From: a virus
Virus record (IMG/VR): IMGVR_UViG_3300021963_000748
Span: 1-21,671 of that record
Direction: 5' to 3' (one strand)
Length of the DNA stretch: 21,671 nucleotides
In this document: positions 8,589 through 15,786 of the stretch, piece by piece
Numbering within the stretch: the stretch's first letter is position 1
Layout: each line of letters opens with the position of its first letter
Position numbers and translations under genes: made by a program
Notes under the pieces: generated by a model
Told to the model about the DNA's origin: nothing
The model's database searches: none
Seen by the model: only the letters and a program-made list of their open reading frames with translations

Positions 8589-9848
8589 ATGTCAGTAGAA
8601 CGCAAAATTCGCGAGCTTCTAGAAGCTAAAAAAGCCAAGGCTCAGGCCTTGAACGAAGCCGACGCTGGTAAAACCAACGACGGCGACGCCATGAACTCTC
8701 ACATGCAGGGTGATAGCCAAAAAGCTAGCTGGAACGAAATCGATCCTCACACTGGTGCAGCAGTCAATCCTCAGGACACCAGTCTGAAGAAAGGCGCCGG
8801 CGATGCAACACAACCCATGCAGGGCAGCAGTAAAAAGGCCGATGTGCAAAGCACAGATGCTCAGAGCATGAACAGCAACACTCCGGACACTAGTCTGCGC
8901 AAAGGCAGCAGTGAGCCACAGCACATGCAGGGCAATAGCCGCAAAGCCACTGTTAAAGTAGCCACCGGCAAAGGCGTAACACCCGGCACATTCGAACAAC
9001 CTGGTGCCAGCGGTGAAGGTGAAATTCCTTTCAAAGAGGAAGATCAACTGGACGGTGAAGTCATTACCGAAGAAGACATCGAGGAAGTCGTTGAGCCACG
9101 TCGCATCGACATGGCAATGGAAGACCTCCGCAAGGATATTGCCAGCGTATTTGCCGGCGATGAAACACTTAGCGAAGAATTTAAAACACAGGCTGGCGCA
9201 ATTTTTGAAGCCGCTGTAATTGCCCGTGTCAACAATGAAATTGAAAAAATTACCGAAGAGCTTGCCGAACAAGCTGCTGCGGAGATTGAAACTATCAAAG
9301 AAGGTCTTGTTGAAAAGGTTGATTCATATCTAAATTATGTTGTTGAACAATGGATGCAGGAAAATGAGGTTGCTGTGGACACAGGTCTGCGTGCAGAAAT
9401 TGCCGAAGACTTTATGCTTGGTCTAAAGAACCTATTCCAAGAACACTACTTTGAAGTGCCGGACGATCGCGTCGATGTCTTGGCTGATATGTCAGGAAAA
9501 GTTGATGAGGCAGTATCTGCGCTCGATGAAGCCATCGAAGCAAATATTGCGTTGAAGGCTGAACTTGATAACATCAAGCGCGAACAACTCGTAGCCGAGG
9601 CCAGTCGCAACCTAACAGCAACTGATGCCGAAAAATTGGCCAAGCTGCTGGAAGGCGTGGAATTTGACAATGCAAAACTTTTCGAAGAAAAAGTTAAAGT
9701 AGTCAAAGAAAATTATTTCCCAGCCAATGCTCCGGCCAGTCCAGAGCGTATGCTTGAGGAATCAGTGCAAAATGGCGACAAGCCTGCAGACACATCGCCC
9801 ATCATGGAGCGTTATATGCAGACCATCAGCCGTGCAGTTAAAAAGTAA
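8589..9848 (+). CDS. 22: Prohead core scaffold protein (T4 gp22-like)
   Basis: 419 residues, against 269 in T4 gp22. It forms the internal scaffold on which the capsid shell assembles and is then degraded by gp21. It is very acidic and helical, with long Glu/Ala-rich coiled-coil-like stretches (about 155-260 and 285-390). The N-terminus 'MSVERKIRELLEAKK' is followed by a repeat-bearing low-complexity segment (about 34-122). This segment and the adjoining one to about 150 account for much of the extra length. GGAGG just before the ATG gives a strong start. Several L/I-x-E sites could be protease cuts. The identity follows from composition and from its place between gp21 and gp23. Confidence 0.92.
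   Translation: MSVERKIRELLEAKKAKAQALNEADAGKTNDGDAMNSHMQGDSQKASWNEIDPHTGAAVNPQDTSLKKGAGDATQPMQGSSKKADVQSTDAQSMNSNTPDTSLRKGSSEPQHMQGNSRKATVKVATGKGVTPGTFEQPGASGEGEIPFKEEDQLDGEVITEEDIEEVVEPRRIDMAMEDLRKDIASVFAGDETLSEEFKTQAGAIFEAAVIARVNNEIEKITEELAEQAAAEIETIKEGLVEKVDSYLNYVVEQWMQENEVAVDTGLRAEIAEDFMLGLKNLFQEHYFEVPDDRVDVLADMSGKVDEAVSALDEAIEANIALKAELDNIKREQLVAEASRNLTATDAEKLAKLLEGVEFDNAKLFEEKVKVVKENYFPANAPASPERMLEESVQNGDKPADTSPIMERYMQTISRAVKK
8688..8950 (+). repeat. Degenerate protein-coding repeats in the scaffold N-terminus
   Basis: Three copies of the pattern M-Q-G-x-S-x-K-A occur at residues 39-46, 77-84 and 113-120, and two copies of D-T-S-L-[K/R]-K-G at residues 63-69 and 100-106. The period is about 36-38 residues (roughly 110 nt). 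Codons differ between copies, so the duplication is old or held by selection on the protein. Confidence 0.8.
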
Positions 9849-9875
9849 AAATTAATTCAACCCAAGGAGCAACAA

Positions 9876-11159
9876 ATGTTTCTATCCGAACAAGCACAAC
9901 AAAAATGGGCTGGTATCATCAACCACCCAGATCTTCCAGAGATCAAAGATTCATACAAACGCGCAGTAACAGCAACTCTGCTGGAAAACCAAGAAAAGGC
10001 TTTGACTGAAGAGCGTCAGGCTCTGTGGGAAACCACTCCAGCCAACGCCATCGGCGGCGGCTTCAGCGGCCAAGTCAACGGTTCGCCAAACACCAACATG
10101 GCTGGTTACGATCCAATTCTGATCAGCCTGGTGCGTCGTGCCATGCCTAATCTCATGGCGTATGATGTCTGCGGCGTGCAGCCCATGACAGGCCCTACCG
10201 GCCTGATCTTCGCCATGAAGAGCAACTACACCAGCCAGGGCAACACTGAGGCACTGTTCAACGAAGCCGACACCGACTTCGCTGGTTCCAGCCTCACAGC
10301 TCACGCTGGCGCCAACCCAGTTGGCAGTCCATACACCACTGGTGTGGGTTTTGCCACTGGCGATGCCGAACAACTCGGCGACACCTATGCGTTCAACCAG
10401 ATGGCATTCTCGATTGAGAAGACCACAGTTACTGCCAAGACACGTGCTCTGAAGGCCGAGTACACCGTCGAACTGGCACAAGACCTGAAGGCAGTGCATG
10501 GTCTGGATGCCGAAGGCGAACTGAGCAACATCCTGAGTCAGGAAATTCTGTTCGAAATTAACCGTGAAGTTATCCGTACCATCTATGCTGCGGCCAAGCC
10601 AGGTGCAGACACTGGTGCCACCACAACCTACGGTACCTTCGATCTGGATGTGGACGCAAATGGCCGTTGGAGCGTTGAGCGTTTCAAAGGCTTGCTGTTC
10701 CAAATCGAACGTGATGCCAACAACATTGCTCAGCAAACACGTCGTGGCAAAGGTAACTTCATCATCTGCTCCGCAGACGTTGCAAGTGCACTGAGCATGG
10801 CCGGTATCCTGGACTACACTCCAGCACTGAGCACCAGCCTCAACGTTGATGACACTGGCAATACCTTTGCCGGCGTGCTCAACGGTAAGATCAAGGTCTA
10901 CATCGACCCATATTCGGCTAACCTCAACACCGCCAACCAGTTCTATGTTGTCGGCTACAAAGGCACAAACCCATATGATGCTGGTATGTTCTATTGCCCA
11001 TATGTGCCGCTGCAGATGGTGCGCGCTGTTGACCCAAGCACCTTCCAACCAAAGGTCGGCTTCAAGACTCGCTATGGTTTAGTAGCAAATCCATTTACAA
11101 GTCTGTCAGCAAACAACAACACCTACTATCGTCGCGTCAAGGTCACAAACCTGATGTAA
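9876..11159 (+). CDS. 23: Major capsid protein (T4 gp23-like)
   Basis: 427 residues, against 521 in T4. It builds the hexameric lattice of the head and has the HK97 fold. The N-terminus 'MFLSEQAQQKWAGIINHPD' and the block 'PILISLVRRAMPNLMAYDVC' (about 80-99), followed by 'VQPMTGPTGLIFAMKS', are hallmark gp23 sequences. A probable gp21 cleavage site is L50-W51-E52, just before 'TTPANAIGGGFSG'. It fits the L/I-x-E rule and lies just before an IGG-containing sequence, as in T4; cutting there would leave about 375 residues. AAGGAG at 9864-9869 is 6 nt before the ATG. The gene follows the scaffold by 27 nt and ends in a strong terminator. Codon use favours C/G third positions more than its neighbours, as expected for the most highly expressed gene. 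Confidence 0.97.
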   Translation: MFLSEQAQQKWAGIINHPDLPEIKDSYKRAVTATLLENQEKALTEERQALWETTPANAIGGGFSGQVNGSPNTNMAGYDPILISLVRRAMPNLMAYDVCGVQPMTGPTGLIFAMKSNYTSQGNTEALFNEADTDFAGSSLTAHAGANPVGSPYTTGVGFATGDAEQLGDTYAFNQMAFSIEKTTVTAKTRALKAEYTVELAQDLKAVHGLDAEGELSNILSQEILFEINREVIRTIYAAAKPGADTGATTTYGTFDLDVDANGRWSVERFKGLLFQIERDANNIAQQTRRGKGNFIICSADVASALSMAGILDYTPALSTSLNVDDTGNTFAGVLNGKIKVYIDPYSANLNTANQFYVVGYKGTNPYDAGMFYCPYVPLQMVRAVDPSTFQPKVGFKTRYGLVANPFTSLSANNNTYYRRVKVTNLM

Positions 11160-11194
11160 GAGTTAGTAAGCTCCCAGTTATAAGAGAGCACTTT

Positions 11195-11221
11195 AAAGAG
11201 GACCTTCGGGTCCTCTTTTTT
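11195..11221 (+). terminator. Rho-independent terminator after the capsid gene
   Basis: A 10-bp perfect stem has left arm 11195-11204 (core GAGGACC), a TTCG tetraloop at 11205-11208 and right arm 11209-11218, and runs into T residues through 11221. The extra-stable UUCG loop and the T tract make it a textbook intrinsic terminator. It closes the late head-protein unit. Confidence 0.95.
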
Positions 11222-11226
11222 ACTAT

Positions 11227-11234
11227 GATAAATA
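11227..11234 (+). promoter_or_regulatory. Variant late promoter box (GATAAATA)
   Basis: GATAAATA differs at one base from the TATAAATA late box. It lies between the terminator and the gene starting at 11257, exactly where that gene needs a new promoter. A transcript from it would start near 11240, with a short leader holding the GCGAGGAC ribosome site. The placement is good and the box imperfect. Confidence 0.6.
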
Positions 11235-11256
11235 GTGATTATTGCGCGAGGACATC

Positions 11257-11826
11257 ATGGCCACCAACGTCACCCTAACCAGCAACGTAGTTGATAAAAC
11301 TACACCAACATCAGTCAATTATTTAAAACCCAATAGTTTTAAATTCTTGGTTGCAAAATTACCCAATGTTACCTATACGTGTCAGAGTGCAAATCTGCCG
11401 GCTTTGGGACTTGGAGTAGCAGTGCAAAATACTAGATTTGCGGATGTGCCACATCCAGGCGATAAATTAAGTTTTGGTGATTTCACCATTAGATTTCTAA
11501 TCAACGAAGACATGAGTAATTATAAAGAACTCTACGATTGGATGGTGGGATTGGGCACACCAGAAAGTGGCGCGCAATGGGCCAGAGTTTTACAGCAACG
11601 CAATCTCTACAACATCAATGGCCGTGATCCATATCCCGGTGTATTCAGTGATGCCACATTGCTGGTGTTGGACAGCAACAACAATCCCACTATTAGTTTG
11701 GAATTCAAAGACGCATTTCCCACCAGTCTGGAGGGTTTAGACTTCGATATTACATCAGCGGGCATGGAATATTTCATCGGCATAGCCAACTTCCGATATT
11801 CTCGATTCACAGTAAATACATTGTAA
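11257..11826 (+). CDS. Second tail-tube-fold protein (gp19 paralogue; possibly gp3 or other tail protein)
   Basis: 189 residues. The layout parallels the gp19 protein encoded at 5088: 'NSFKFLVAKLP', a 'SANLPALG' turn, 'VPHPGDKLSFGDFTIRFLIN' with 'YKELYDWMVGLGTPE', and a final 'YFIGIANFRYSRF' strand. It therefore probably has the tail-tube fold shared by gp19, gp54 and tail terminators. In cyanophage-type genomes the gene after gp23 is often annotated as gp3, the tail-completion protein, or simply as structural. I cannot decide between these, so I give no symbol. The ATG at 11257 is supported by GAGGA at 11248-11252; an upstream TTG at 11242 in the same frame is unlikely. It lies alone between a terminator and an early promoter. 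Confidence 0.8.
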   Translation: MATNVTLTSNVVDKTTPTSVNYLKPNSFKFLVAKLPNVTYTCQSANLPALGLGVAVQNTRFADVPHPGDKLSFGDFTIRFLINEDMSNYKELYDWMVGLGTPESGAQWARVLQQRNLYNINGRDPYPGVFSDATLLVLDSNNNPTISLEFKDAFPTSLEGLDFDITSAGMEYFIGIANFRYSRFTVNTL

Positions 11827-11828
11827 CA

Positions 11829-11857
11829 TTGACTCTTGATCGGATATCCATTATAAT
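11829..11857 (+). promoter_or_regulatory. Consensus sigma-70 promoter for uvsY-uvsW-gp55
   Basis: TTGACT (11829-11834), a 17-bp spacer and TATAAT (11852-11857) match the host housekeeping consensus at 11 of 12 positions. Transcription would start near 11864, about 20 nt before the uvsY ATG. No T4-type MotA box is evident, so it should be active early with unmodified host polymerase. Confidence 0.85.
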
Positions 11858-11883
11858 TATGGTATCTGAAATGGAGATATATC

Positions 11884-12321
11884 ATGAAATTGACCGAAAT
11901 TCAAGAAATGTGGGCCCAGGACTGTCGCATCGACGAAACCAATTTGGGTCGAGCCAGCGCCAACGTACCAGTGCTGCACAGCAAATATCTCAACCTTTTA
12001 ACCACCAGTCGACTGCAACTGCGTAAATCCGAAAGCGATTTGGCTCGGTTGCGTCGCACCAAATATCGATATTTTCGAGGCGAACTTACTCGCGAAGAAT
12101 TAACCGAATTAGGCTGGGAGCAATATCAGGGAGTCAAGCCCATAAAAAATGAAATGGATGAATTTCTCAGCACTGACGAAGATCTTATTCAACGATCCGA
12201 CAAAGTAGAATATCTTCGCACCGTGTATTTTCAACTGGAAAGCATACTCAAAAGCATCAGCAGCAGAACCTGGGACATCAAGTCCAGCATTGAGTGGCAC
12301 AAATTTACCAATGGCGTGTAA
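11884..12321 (+). CDS. uvsY: Recombination mediator UvsY
   Basis: 145 residues, against 137 in T4. UvsY loads the UvsX recombinase onto single-stranded DNA coated by gp32. The N-terminus 'MKLTEIQEMWAQDCRID' with 'LHSKYLNLLT' (32-41) matches T4 UvsY, as does the helical, Lys/Arg-rich middle and the C-terminal 'SISSRTWDIKSSIEWHKF', whose T4 counterpart reads 'AIKSRGFAIKHIQDMRAF'. GGAG at 11873-11876 stands 7 nt before the ATG. Its stop TAA shares one base with the uvsW ATG (TAATG), so the two recombination genes are translationally coupled, as expected from their joint role in recombination-dependent replication. Confidence 0.93.
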   Translation: MKLTEIQEMWAQDCRIDETNLGRASANVPVLHSKYLNLLTTSRLQLRKSESDLARLRRTKYRYFRGELTREELTELGWEQYQGVKPIKNEMDEFLSTDEDLIQRSDKVEYLRTVYFQLESILKSISSRTWDIKSSIEWHKFTNGV

Positions 12322-13802
12322 TGACCGATCTCGTAATTAAAAGCAAAAATCAAGTTTACTGCATAGTAGAAAGCGCCGATGTGGGTGTGATGCAGGAACT
12401 CAATGACTTTTTTACCTATGAAATGCCCAATGCGCGTTTCATGCCGCAGTACCGAGCTAAACTTTGGGATGGCAAGGTTAGACTTTATAATTTGTTTAGC
12501 CGTGAACTCTACGTAGGACTCATACCCTATGTCAAGGAATTTGCCGCAAAAAACAACTACACCGTAGCCGACGAACAACAGCCTTTGCCGCAACCTTACT
12601 TTGATGTCAGAGAATATGTGGAGGCTTTGAATCTCCATGCGCGCGGACAACCCTTGGAAATTCGCGACTATCAATTGGATGCGGTTAATCACGGCGTACA
12701 TCAGCATCGATGTTTATTGCTAAGTCCCACGGGTTCAGGCAAAAGCATGATCATTTATACTTTGATGCGCTACCATTTAGAACAAAATCGTCGCATTTTG
12801 ATCATTGTACCCACAACATCGTTGGTGGAGCAATTATACACTGACTTTCAGGACTATAGTTCGGCCAATGGTTTTCGAGTCAGTGACCACATACATCGAG
12901 TTTATGCTGGACGTGATCGTGATGCTGACTATGAGGTAATCATCAGCACTTGGCAAAGTTTGTATAAATTACCCAAACAGTATTTTGCTAAATTTGATGT
13001 TGTATTTGGTGATGAAGCTCACGGGTTCAAAGCCAACAGTTTGACCGGCATACTAAATAAAATGCCACAGTGCGCATATCGCATCGGCACCACTGGTACA
13101 TTGGATGGATTGAAAACACATCGGTTGGTGTTGGAGGGAATCTTTGGTGCTGTGTACAAGGTCACCACCACCAAACAGCTGATTAAAAATCAGACTTTGA
13201 CTGATCTAAAAATACAGTGCCTGACTTTGAAGTATCCAGATTCAGTGTGCAAGGATCTGCGTCAATTGACCTATCAGGAAGAAATGGACTGGTTGGTTAC
13301 TCATCCGGGACGCAATCGCTTTGTGCGCAACCTTGCCTTGGCACAGGAAGGCAATACTCTGGTGCTGTTTCAGTTTGTGGAAAAGCATGGCATACCTCTG
13401 CATGAAATGATTCAAGCCAAGGCAGCCGAAGGCAGAAAAATATTTTTAGTGCATGGCGGTACTGAGACTGCGGATCGCGAAGCCATCCGAGCCATCACAG
13501 AAAAAGAAGACAATGCCATAATTGTGGCCAGCTACGGTACATTTTCAACGGGGATAAATATACGTAGACTGCATAATATTATATTTGCAAGTCCAAGCAA
13601 AAGTCGTATTCGCAATCTTCAGAGCATAGGTCGTGGGCTTCGAACCAGCGAAGATAAACGACAGTGCAATCTCTATGATGTTGGTGATGACCTTAGCTAC
13701 AAAACTCATAGAAATTTTACATTGCTGCATTTAGCGGAACGCATTCGTATCTACAACGAAGAGCATTTCGACTATAAACTCATAAAGGTGAACATGCAAT
13801 GA
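12321..13802 (+). CDS. uvsW: Recombination helicase UvsW
   Basis: 493 residues, near the 503 of T4. UvsW is a superfamily 2 helicase that drives branch migration, fork regression and removal of R-loops at origins. Seen are the N-terminal domain with 'RFMPQYRAKLWDGKVRLYN' (39-57), Walker A 'SPTGSGKS' (135-142), Walker B 'DEAH' (231-234, where T4 has DECH), motif III 'TTGT' (257-260), motif V in 'IIVASYGTFSTGINI', and motif VI 'QSIGRGLRTSED'. The segment starts and ends align along T4 UvsW. I chose ATG 12321, which overlaps the uvsY stop; an in-frame upstream codon at 12294 lies inside uvsY and adds a non-homologous tail. The stop overlaps the next start as ATGA. Confidence 0.97.
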   Translation: MTDLVIKSKNQVYCIVESADVGVMQELNDFFTYEMPNARFMPQYRAKLWDGKVRLYNLFSRELYVGLIPYVKEFAAKNNYTVADEQQPLPQPYFDVREYVEALNLHARGQPLEIRDYQLDAVNHGVHQHRCLLLSPTGSGKSMIIYTLMRYHLEQNRRILIIVPTTSLVEQLYTDFQDYSSANGFRVSDHIHRVYAGRDRDADYEVIISTWQSLYKLPKQYFAKFDVVFGDEAHGFKANSLTGILNKMPQCAYRIGTTGTLDGLKTHRLVLEGIFGAVYKVTTTKQLIKNQTLTDLKIQCLTLKYPDSVCKDLRQLTYQEEMDWLVTHPGRNRFVRNLALAQEGNTLVLFQFVEKHGIPLHEMIQAKAAEGRKIFLVHGGTETADREAIRAITEKEDNAIIVASYGTFSTGINIRRLHNIIFASPSKSRIRNLQSIGRGLRTSEDKRQCNLYDVGDDLSYKTHRNFTLLHLAERIRIYNEEHFDYKLIKVNMQ

Positions 13803-14200
13803 ATATTTATTACAAGGCCGCAAAATTAACCACCGGTGAGTTATTGGCCTTTAAAACTGAGCAGGAAATCACCAGCAAATATTTAAACGAATCTCGCTAC
13901 ATAGATATTCAACATCCCGTGGCGTTTTATAGTTTTCGGTTTCTCGAGGATGGTAAATTAAATGAAGTAGTGGGCATGCAACCCTGGGTACCCATCACAC
14001 ATGACGAACATTACCCATTGGCTGTGCGAAGCATCATAACCATTGCCGACATGGATGCAAGAGCAATTGCCAGTTATGAACAGTACATCAGCAACGACAT
14101 GGAAGAAACTGAATTGGATTACAATGAGGGAGAAGAGATGGAAGAGATGGAAGAGGAAATAATAATGCTTGGTGAACTGGATCCGAATACATTGCATTAA
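13799..14200 (+). CDS. Unknown small protein with Sm-like pattern and acidic tail
   Basis: 133 residues, coupled to uvsW by an ATGA overlap. The first part, 'YKAAKLTTGELLAFKTEQEI' then 'YIDIQHPVAFYSFRF' and 'MQPWVPITHDEHYPLAV', has the strand pattern K-L-x-x-G-E ... P-V seen in small Sm-like beta-barrel proteins of other T4-like phages. That is an inference from pattern alone. From about residue 100 the protein becomes strongly acidic with runs of Glu and Met, coded in part by a 9-nt tandem repeat. Hypothetical genes of this kind often lie between uvsW and gp55 in exo-T-even genomes. It could bind RNA or polymerase, but no function can be assigned. Confidence 0.85.
   Translation: MNIYYKAAKLTTGELLAFKTEQEITSKYLNESRYIDIQHPVAFYSFRFLEDGKLNEVVGMQPWVPITHDEHYPLAVRSIITIADMDARAIASYEQYISNDMEETELDYNEGEEMEEMEEEIIMLGELDPNTLH
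14132..14158 (+). repeat. 9-nt tandem repeat coding an acidic tail
   Basis: GAAGAGATG occurs at 14132-14140 and 14141-14149, followed by the degenerate copy GAAGAGGAA at 14150-14158. It encodes Glu-Glu-Met units and is a likely site of slippage-driven length change in steps of three residues. Confidence 0.85.
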
Positions 14201-14268
14201 CTAACCACACCGTGATTATAGGTGGTGTGTCAATAGAAGTCAATAACAGTATCGAAAGTGAGCATAAC

Positions 14269-14841
14269 ATGGAAGCCGTGAAGCAGGGAAATCATTACAT
14301 CAATAATCAGGAATTTCTGGCAGCCCTGATTGCCTATCGAACCAGTGTCGAAGCAGCAGCGCAGAACGGTGAACAACGACCACAGGTACCGGAATACATC
14401 GGCGAGTGTTTCATTAAAATCGCTCGACACTTGAGTTATAAATCGAACTTCATCAATTATAGTTTCAAAGATGAAATGATCAGTGATGCCATTGAAAATT
14501 GTCTGAGTGTAGTCAGCAATTTCGATCCGGCTAAGAGTAAAAATCCTTTTGCGTATTTTACTCAGATTACATTCTATGCCTTTGTGCGACGCATCCAGCG
14601 TGAAAAGAAACAGCTGGAAACCAAGTATCGATACATTGATCAGTTGGACCTCAACGAAATCATTACGCAAGAACATGACAACGGCGATTTCCAAAATCAA
14701 TTCATCGACTATTTAAAAAATCAAATGGATGGCTACGACTATGCTCGTGTAGTCAGTTTGCCCGTCAAAGTTCAACAAACCCCCGAAGATGTTGCGCAGT
14801 TGGAGTTTCAAGAAGATATTGACAAACAGGATAAAAACTAA
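14269..14841 (+). CDS. 55: Late-transcription sigma factor (T4 gp55-like)
   Basis: 190 residues, against 185 in T4. It replaces the host sigma factor on RNA polymerase and reads TATAAATA late promoters. The core 'DEMISDAIENCLSVVSNFDP' (68-87) and 'KNPFAYFTQITFYAFVRRIQ' (91-110) is the conserved sigma region 2-like segment of gp55. The start ATG 14269 aligns 'HYINNQEFLAAL' with the T4 N-terminus 'NYVNNKELLQAI'; a GTG at 14212 in the same frame would add 19 residues absent from T4. The ribosome site is weak (GTGAG near 14258). The C-terminus, where T4 has a 'SLDFLYE' sliding-clamp-binding motif, reads 'QLEFQEDIDKQDKN', so clamp contact may be weaker or different. Exact late boxes at 3061 and 8553 are its expected targets. 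Confidence 0.96.
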   Translation: MEAVKQGNHYINNQEFLAALIAYRTSVEAAAQNGEQRPQVPEYIGECFIKIARHLSYKSNFINYSFKDEMISDAIENCLSVVSNFDPAKSKNPFAYFTQITFYAFVRRIQREKKQLETKYRYIDQLDLNEIITQEHDNGDFQNQFIDYLKNQMDGYDYARVVSLPVKVQQTPEDVAQLEFQEDIDKQDKN

Positions 14842-14847
14842 TATAAT
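14819..14847 (+). promoter_or_regulatory. Perfect sigma-70 promoter for queE
   Basis: TTGACA (14819-14824), a 17-bp spacer and TATAAT (14842-14847) match the consensus at all 12 positions. The -35 box is inside the last codons of the gp55 gene and the -10 box just after its stop. The start would be near 14854, giving a leader of about 15 nt with the GAGGTG ribosome site. Confidence 0.9.
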
Positions 14848-14868
14848 TAGGCTTTATATGAGGTGAAT

Positions 14869-15786
14869 ATGTCAAAAAAGATACGATATTCTGAAATTTT
14901 TTATAGTTTTCAAGGCGAAGCAGAGCTCGCTGGCAAACCCAGTGTTTGGCTGCGTTTCTTTGGTTGTAACCTGGAATGCAATGGCTTTGGTCAGAAGGAC
15001 CCCACCAATCCCGAAACCTATGTTCTGCCCTATGCCAGTTTTGATGTTAGCACTGTAAACCGCATCGAAGATTTGCCGGTGTGGGATCATGGCTGCGATT
15101 CAAGCTACAGCTGGAGTGCCAAGTATAAAAATCTAGCACACGATGCTGATGCTGCCAGAGTCTGCGATCTGCTGACAGATCAGCTACGGCATAAAACCAA
15201 TCCCCATGGCGAATGGGTGCATCCCGTAACTGGACAGGATGCACAACTTTGTTTTACTGGCGGTGAGCCCATGATGTGGCAAAAAGCCATGTTGGCTATA
15301 TTGCAGGAACTCAAGGCTCGAGGAAATCTTCCTCGCACAGTCACAGTAGAAACCAATGCCACACGCCCACTGACTGACGAATTGCAGGAATTCATCAACG
15401 AAGAATTTCCGCAGGACGGCGGCAGTCGTTGGCACTGGGCCATGAGTCCTAAACTTTGGACCGTGGCTGGCGAAAAAGATGCAGTCAAAGACGATGTTAT
15501 TTTTGAATATTCCACCAAAACCTTTAGCACATCGATTTTAAAGTTTGTTTGTAATGGCAGCACAGAATGTTGGTCTGAACTGGATGGGCATGCAGATCGC
15601 ATTCAACGCATGTTCGGTCAAGCTGGTTTTTACAGTCCGGATATTTGGGTCATGCCCGTGGGTGCAACCAAGGATGCGCAGGAAGATGCCATGGTTGCGA
15701 ATATTGCTGTTGAAGCCATGCAGCGCGGCTACATGGTGTCTACGAGGAATCATTGCTATGTCTTTGGAAACGTCATTGGTAAATAA
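14869..15786 (+). CDS. queE: 7-carboxy-7-deazaguanine synthase QueE, radical SAM enzyme
   Basis: 305 residues. QueE converts 6-carboxy-tetrahydropterin to 7-carboxy-7-deazaguanine using S-adenosylmethionine and an iron-sulfur cluster. The start 'YSEIFYSFQGEAELAGKPS' with 'VWLRFFGCNLEC' is the QueE signature, and 'CFTGGEPMMW' is the radical SAM GGE motif. The cluster cysteines are C33 and C37, and then C76 in 'GCDSSYSW', which matches the usual 'CDTxYxW'. The normal C-x3-C-x2-C is thus opened by an insertion of about 36 residues, which helps explain why the protein is longer than a typical QueE of 200-250. GAGGTG stands just before the ATG. The next gene starts 29 nt before its stop. With folE and the DpdA-like gene it makes a deazaguanine route. 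Confidence 0.92.
   Translation: MSKKIRYSEIFYSFQGEAELAGKPSVWLRFFGCNLECNGFGQKDPTNPETYVLPYASFDVSTVNRIEDLPVWDHGCDSSYSWSAKYKNLAHDADAARVCDLLTDQLRHKTNPHGEWVHPVTGQDAQLCFTGGEPMMWQKAMLAILQELKARGNLPRTVTVETNATRPLTDELQEFINEEFPQDGGSRWHWAMSPKLWTVAGEKDAVKDDVIFEYSTKTFSTSILKFVCNGSTECWSELDGHADRIQRMFGQAGFYSPDIWVMPVGATKDAQEDAMVANIAVEAMQRGYMVSTRNHCYVFGNVIGK

Noticed and set aside
8619-9272. Minus-strand open frame of 217 codons opposite the scaffold gene
   Set aside because: It mirrors the acidic gp22 coding sequence, giving a Phe/Ala-rich translation with no family resemblance. All neighbouring genes are on the plus strand.
9951-11048. Long minus-strand open frame (365 codons) opposite the capsid gene
   Set aside because: It lies wholly opposite gp23, whose GC-biased codons produce a shadow frame. 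It has no ribosome site and an odd Cys/His/Val-rich composition.
13553-13560. GATAAATA late-box-like sequence
   Set aside because: It is deep inside uvsW and not near a gene start; it codes part of the conserved STGINI segment.
14200-14236. Possible hairpin (CACACC/GGTGTG) before gp55
   Set aside because: The stem is only 6 bp with a 12-nt loop and no T tract follows, so it is not a convincing terminator or operator.
14212-14268. GTG start adding 19 residues to gp55
   Set aside because: The added residues have no match in T4 gp55, whose own N-terminus aligns with the ATG at 14269.
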